The notes below the pieces were generated by a model. It was not told where the DNA came from, made no database searches, and saw only the letters and a list, made by a program, of their open reading frames with translations. This document shows, piece by piece, positions 31,439 through 33,010 of a stretch of DNA of 33,010 nucleotides (its first letter is position 1; every line of letters begins with the position of its first letter). The position numbers and the translations under genes were made by a program. The stretch comes from Cyclobacteriaceae bacterium (GTDB lineage: Bacteria > Bacteroidota > Bacteroidia > Cytophagales > Cyclobacteriaceae), in contig JALOMI010000019.1 in NCBI GenBank assembly GCA_025455465.1, positions 1-33,010 on the forward strand, given 5' to 3'.

Positions 31439-31918
31439 ATGCGCATCCGGAAAGAAATTTCAAAAACCAATTATCAACTGCTGGTTAAACTCATCATCCT
31501 CTTCACGCTGATTTTCAATACTGTGTATTTCATCATGGTCTACTTCTTCCCGGGAGACGACCAGCCGAATATCAGTTTTTGGGTAATGTACAGCGTAATC
31601 TACCCGATTATCCTGAGTTCCGCTTTTATACAGAACTTTAAGACGGTAACGCTGTACATCAACGATTATCATAACGTCAGCAATTTTCAGGATAAACTGA
31701 AAGCGCGCATCGCAAAAGAAGACCTGGTACCGGAACCCGTCACAGATCACGAAACAACCTATCGTCCGAAAACACGGATGGGCAGACTCTTTGGCAAATG
31801 GGCAGGTTCAGAGGGACTGACGCTTCGCCTTGGTGAAGAGGTTACTCTCCATGGCCCTCTAAAAACGGTTACCAACATTGAAGACACGCTTACCTGGAAT
31901 ATGGATTTCAAGCGGTAA
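31439..31918 (+). CDS. Small two-helix membrane protein, unknown
   Basis: ATG 31439 gives 159 residues (MRIRKEISKTNYQ); a GTG at 31418 in frame would add seven. Two membrane helices lie at about 16-36 (LVKLIILFTLIFNTVYFIMV) and 46-63, followed by a soluble cytoplasmic-looking domain of about 95 residues ending TWNMDFKR. I recognise no family. It is divergent from the M48 gene with its start about 38 bp away, so they share a control region. Confidence 0.72.
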   Translation: MRIRKEISKTNYQLLVKLIILFTLIFNTVYFIMVYFFPGDDQPNISFWVMYSVIYPIILSSAFIQNFKTVTLYINDYHNVSNFQDKLKARIAKEDLVPEPVTDHETTYRPKTRMGRLFGKWAGSEGLTLRLGEEVTLHGPLKTVTNIEDTLTWNMDFKR

Positions 31919-31989
31919 AAACCACTGGTGATCATTGCGAAGTTTTAATAAGGAAGTATTCAGTTAGAAAAGCCAACCTGTACAGAAAA

Positions 31990-33010
31990 TCAACGAAGTA
32001 GGGTATCTACAGCACGTTGGACTAAAGAAAAATTAAACCGGCCCATCACATCATCCATCATCCGCTGAATTTCCGGCAAACATAAATTGCCGATACTGCC
32101 TTCATGAGAGTGATGTACATGCTTGCCAGGATTAAATGTTCCGGCTTCGATAGCCATCCCTACCTTCTTGTAGGCATCGCGGAAAGGAATACCGGCCAGC
32201 ACCAGCTTGTTTACTTCTTCCACGCTAAAGAGATAGCTGTATTGATCATCCTGCAGGATATTTTCCTTGATCCGAATATTGCTCAGCATCAGGTGCATCA
32301 TTTGCAGGCAATCCTTCAGCTGCTGAAAGGCCGGAAACAATACTTCCTTCAGTAATTGCAGATCTCGGTGATAACCGCTGGGCAGATTAACTGTCATCAT
32401 CGCGATATCGTTCGGGAGTGCCTGTAGTTGATTGCAGCGGGCACGCACCAACTCAAATACATCGGGGTTTTTCTTGTGAGGCATGATGCTCGAGCCGGTA
32501 GTTAGTTCATCAGGAAAAGAAATGAATCCGAAATTCTGATTCATGAACAGGGTAGCATCCATCGCCAATTTACTCAGCGTTGCCGCAACATTGGCCAGTG
32601 ACGAAGCCACGATGCGTTCTGACTTACCCCTTCCCATCTGGGCATACACAACATTGTAATTGAGATCATCGAAACCCAGCAGCTCAGTTGTCATTTTCCG
32701 GTTGAGGGGAAAGGAAGAGCCATAACCGGCCGCAGAACCCAGCGGATTCTTGTTAACCACACGATACGCGGCTTCCAGCATCACCAAGTCATCAACAAGT
32801 CCTTCGGCATAGGCGCCAAACCACAATCCAAATGAAGAGGGCATGGCCACCTGCAAATGCGTATAGCCGGGCATCAGCTGATTCCTGTACCGTTCGCTCT
32901 GTTCCATCAGCAGATCAAATAGTTGACGTGTTTCATGAACGATCGATTCCATTTCGGCCCGGAGCATCAGCCGGATATCCACCAGCACCTGGTCGTTGCG
33001 CGAACGGCCG
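31990..33010 (-). CDS. argH: Argininosuccinate lyase, 5' end cut by window edge
   Basis: The visible 339 codons continue to the right edge: the frame beyond 32988 reads GRSRNDQ, the conserved start of the ArgH active-site segment (HTGRSRNDQ). The superfamily signature GSSIMPHKKNPDVFELVRAR is present, with the catalytic Ser. It splits argininosuccinate into arginine and fumarate, the last step of arginine synthesis. Roughly the first 110 residues of the usual 450 lie outside the window. The C-terminus (FNFSLVQRAVDTLLR) is of the Bacteroidota type. No other arg gene is present in the window. Confidence 0.95.
   Translation of the reverse strand, partial: GRSRNDQVLVDIRLMLRAEMESIVHETRQLFDLLMEQSERYRNQLMPGYTHLQVAMPSSFGLWFGAYAEGLVDDLVMLEAAYRVVNKNPLGSAAGYGSSFPLNRKMTTELLGFDDLNYNVVYAQMGRGKSERIVASSLANVAATLSKLAMDATLFMNQNFGFISFPDELTTGSSIMPHKKNPDVFELVRARCNQLQALPNDIAMMTVNLPSGYHRDLQLLKEVLFPAFQQLKDCLQMMHLMLSNIRIKENILQDDQYSYLFSVEEVNKLVLAGIPFRDAYKKVGMAIEAGTFNPGKHVHHSHEGSIGNLCLPEIQRMMDDVMGRFNFSLVQRAVDTLLR

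Overview
The window looks like an ordinary chromosomal segment of a Bacteroidota bacterium, probably of the Cytophagales/Cyclobacteriaceae type. Three lines of sequence evidence point there. Several promoters match the Bacteroidota consensus (-33 TTG/TTTG, 19 bp, -7 TAnnTTTG), best seen before ffh, phoH and the tRNA-Leu gene. The gene content is typical: DUF2911, a YfhO-like membrane protein, a Bacteroidota-type ComEC, and an ECF sigma/anti-sigma-like/Spy-like trio. Shine-Dalgarno sequences are mostly absent. I see no phage, IS element, integrase, CRISPR array or plasmid function. The assignment below phylum is an inference.

Layout. 1-7.3 kb (minus strand): a lipocalin-like lipoprotein running off the left edge, an AraC-type regulator, then the close-packed series phoH > comEC > enoyl-CoA hydratase > recQ. 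7.4-12.1 kb (plus strand): a SAM-hydrolase-family protein whose expected active-site triad is replaced, a small ABM-fold monooxygenase, tRNA-Leu(CAA), a small secreted protein, an SPFH lipoprotein, a 66-residue protein, NhaA and a SlyD-like FKBP. 12.2-16.3 kb: a minus-strand ECF sigma operon behind a YfhO family membrane protein, plus a small divergent membrane protein. 16.4-21.4 kb: molybdenum-cofactor genes moaA, moaE, mobA, moaC and moeA, with a voltage-gated K+ channel gene set between moaC and mobA. 21.4-25.3 kb (minus): two small secreted hexapeptide-repeat proteins, an outer-membrane barrel-like protein with a disordered insert, an OmpR-type response regulator and a histidine kinase that appears to lack its phospho-acceptor histidine. 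25.5-30.1 kb (plus): ffh, a DUF2911 protein, and a retropepsin-like protease / RimK glutamate ligase / aspartoacylase-like set. 30.2-33 kb: a frame-disrupted M48 (Ste24-like) metalloprotease, a small membrane protein and argH running off the right edge.

The best candidate for an undescribed system is the 21.4-25.3 kb locus. Two paralogous secreted Pro/Gly/Lys-rich proteins, a barrel-like protein and a two-component pair lie in one direction with overlapping or nearly touching genes, and the kinase has an intact ATPase domain but no visible H-box histidine. The second candidate is the protease/RimK/aspartoacylase set, which could add and remove amino-acid tags on a protein or small molecule. 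The third is the SAM-hydrolase homologue without its triad. All three readings come from the sequence and recalled family knowledge; no database search was possible.
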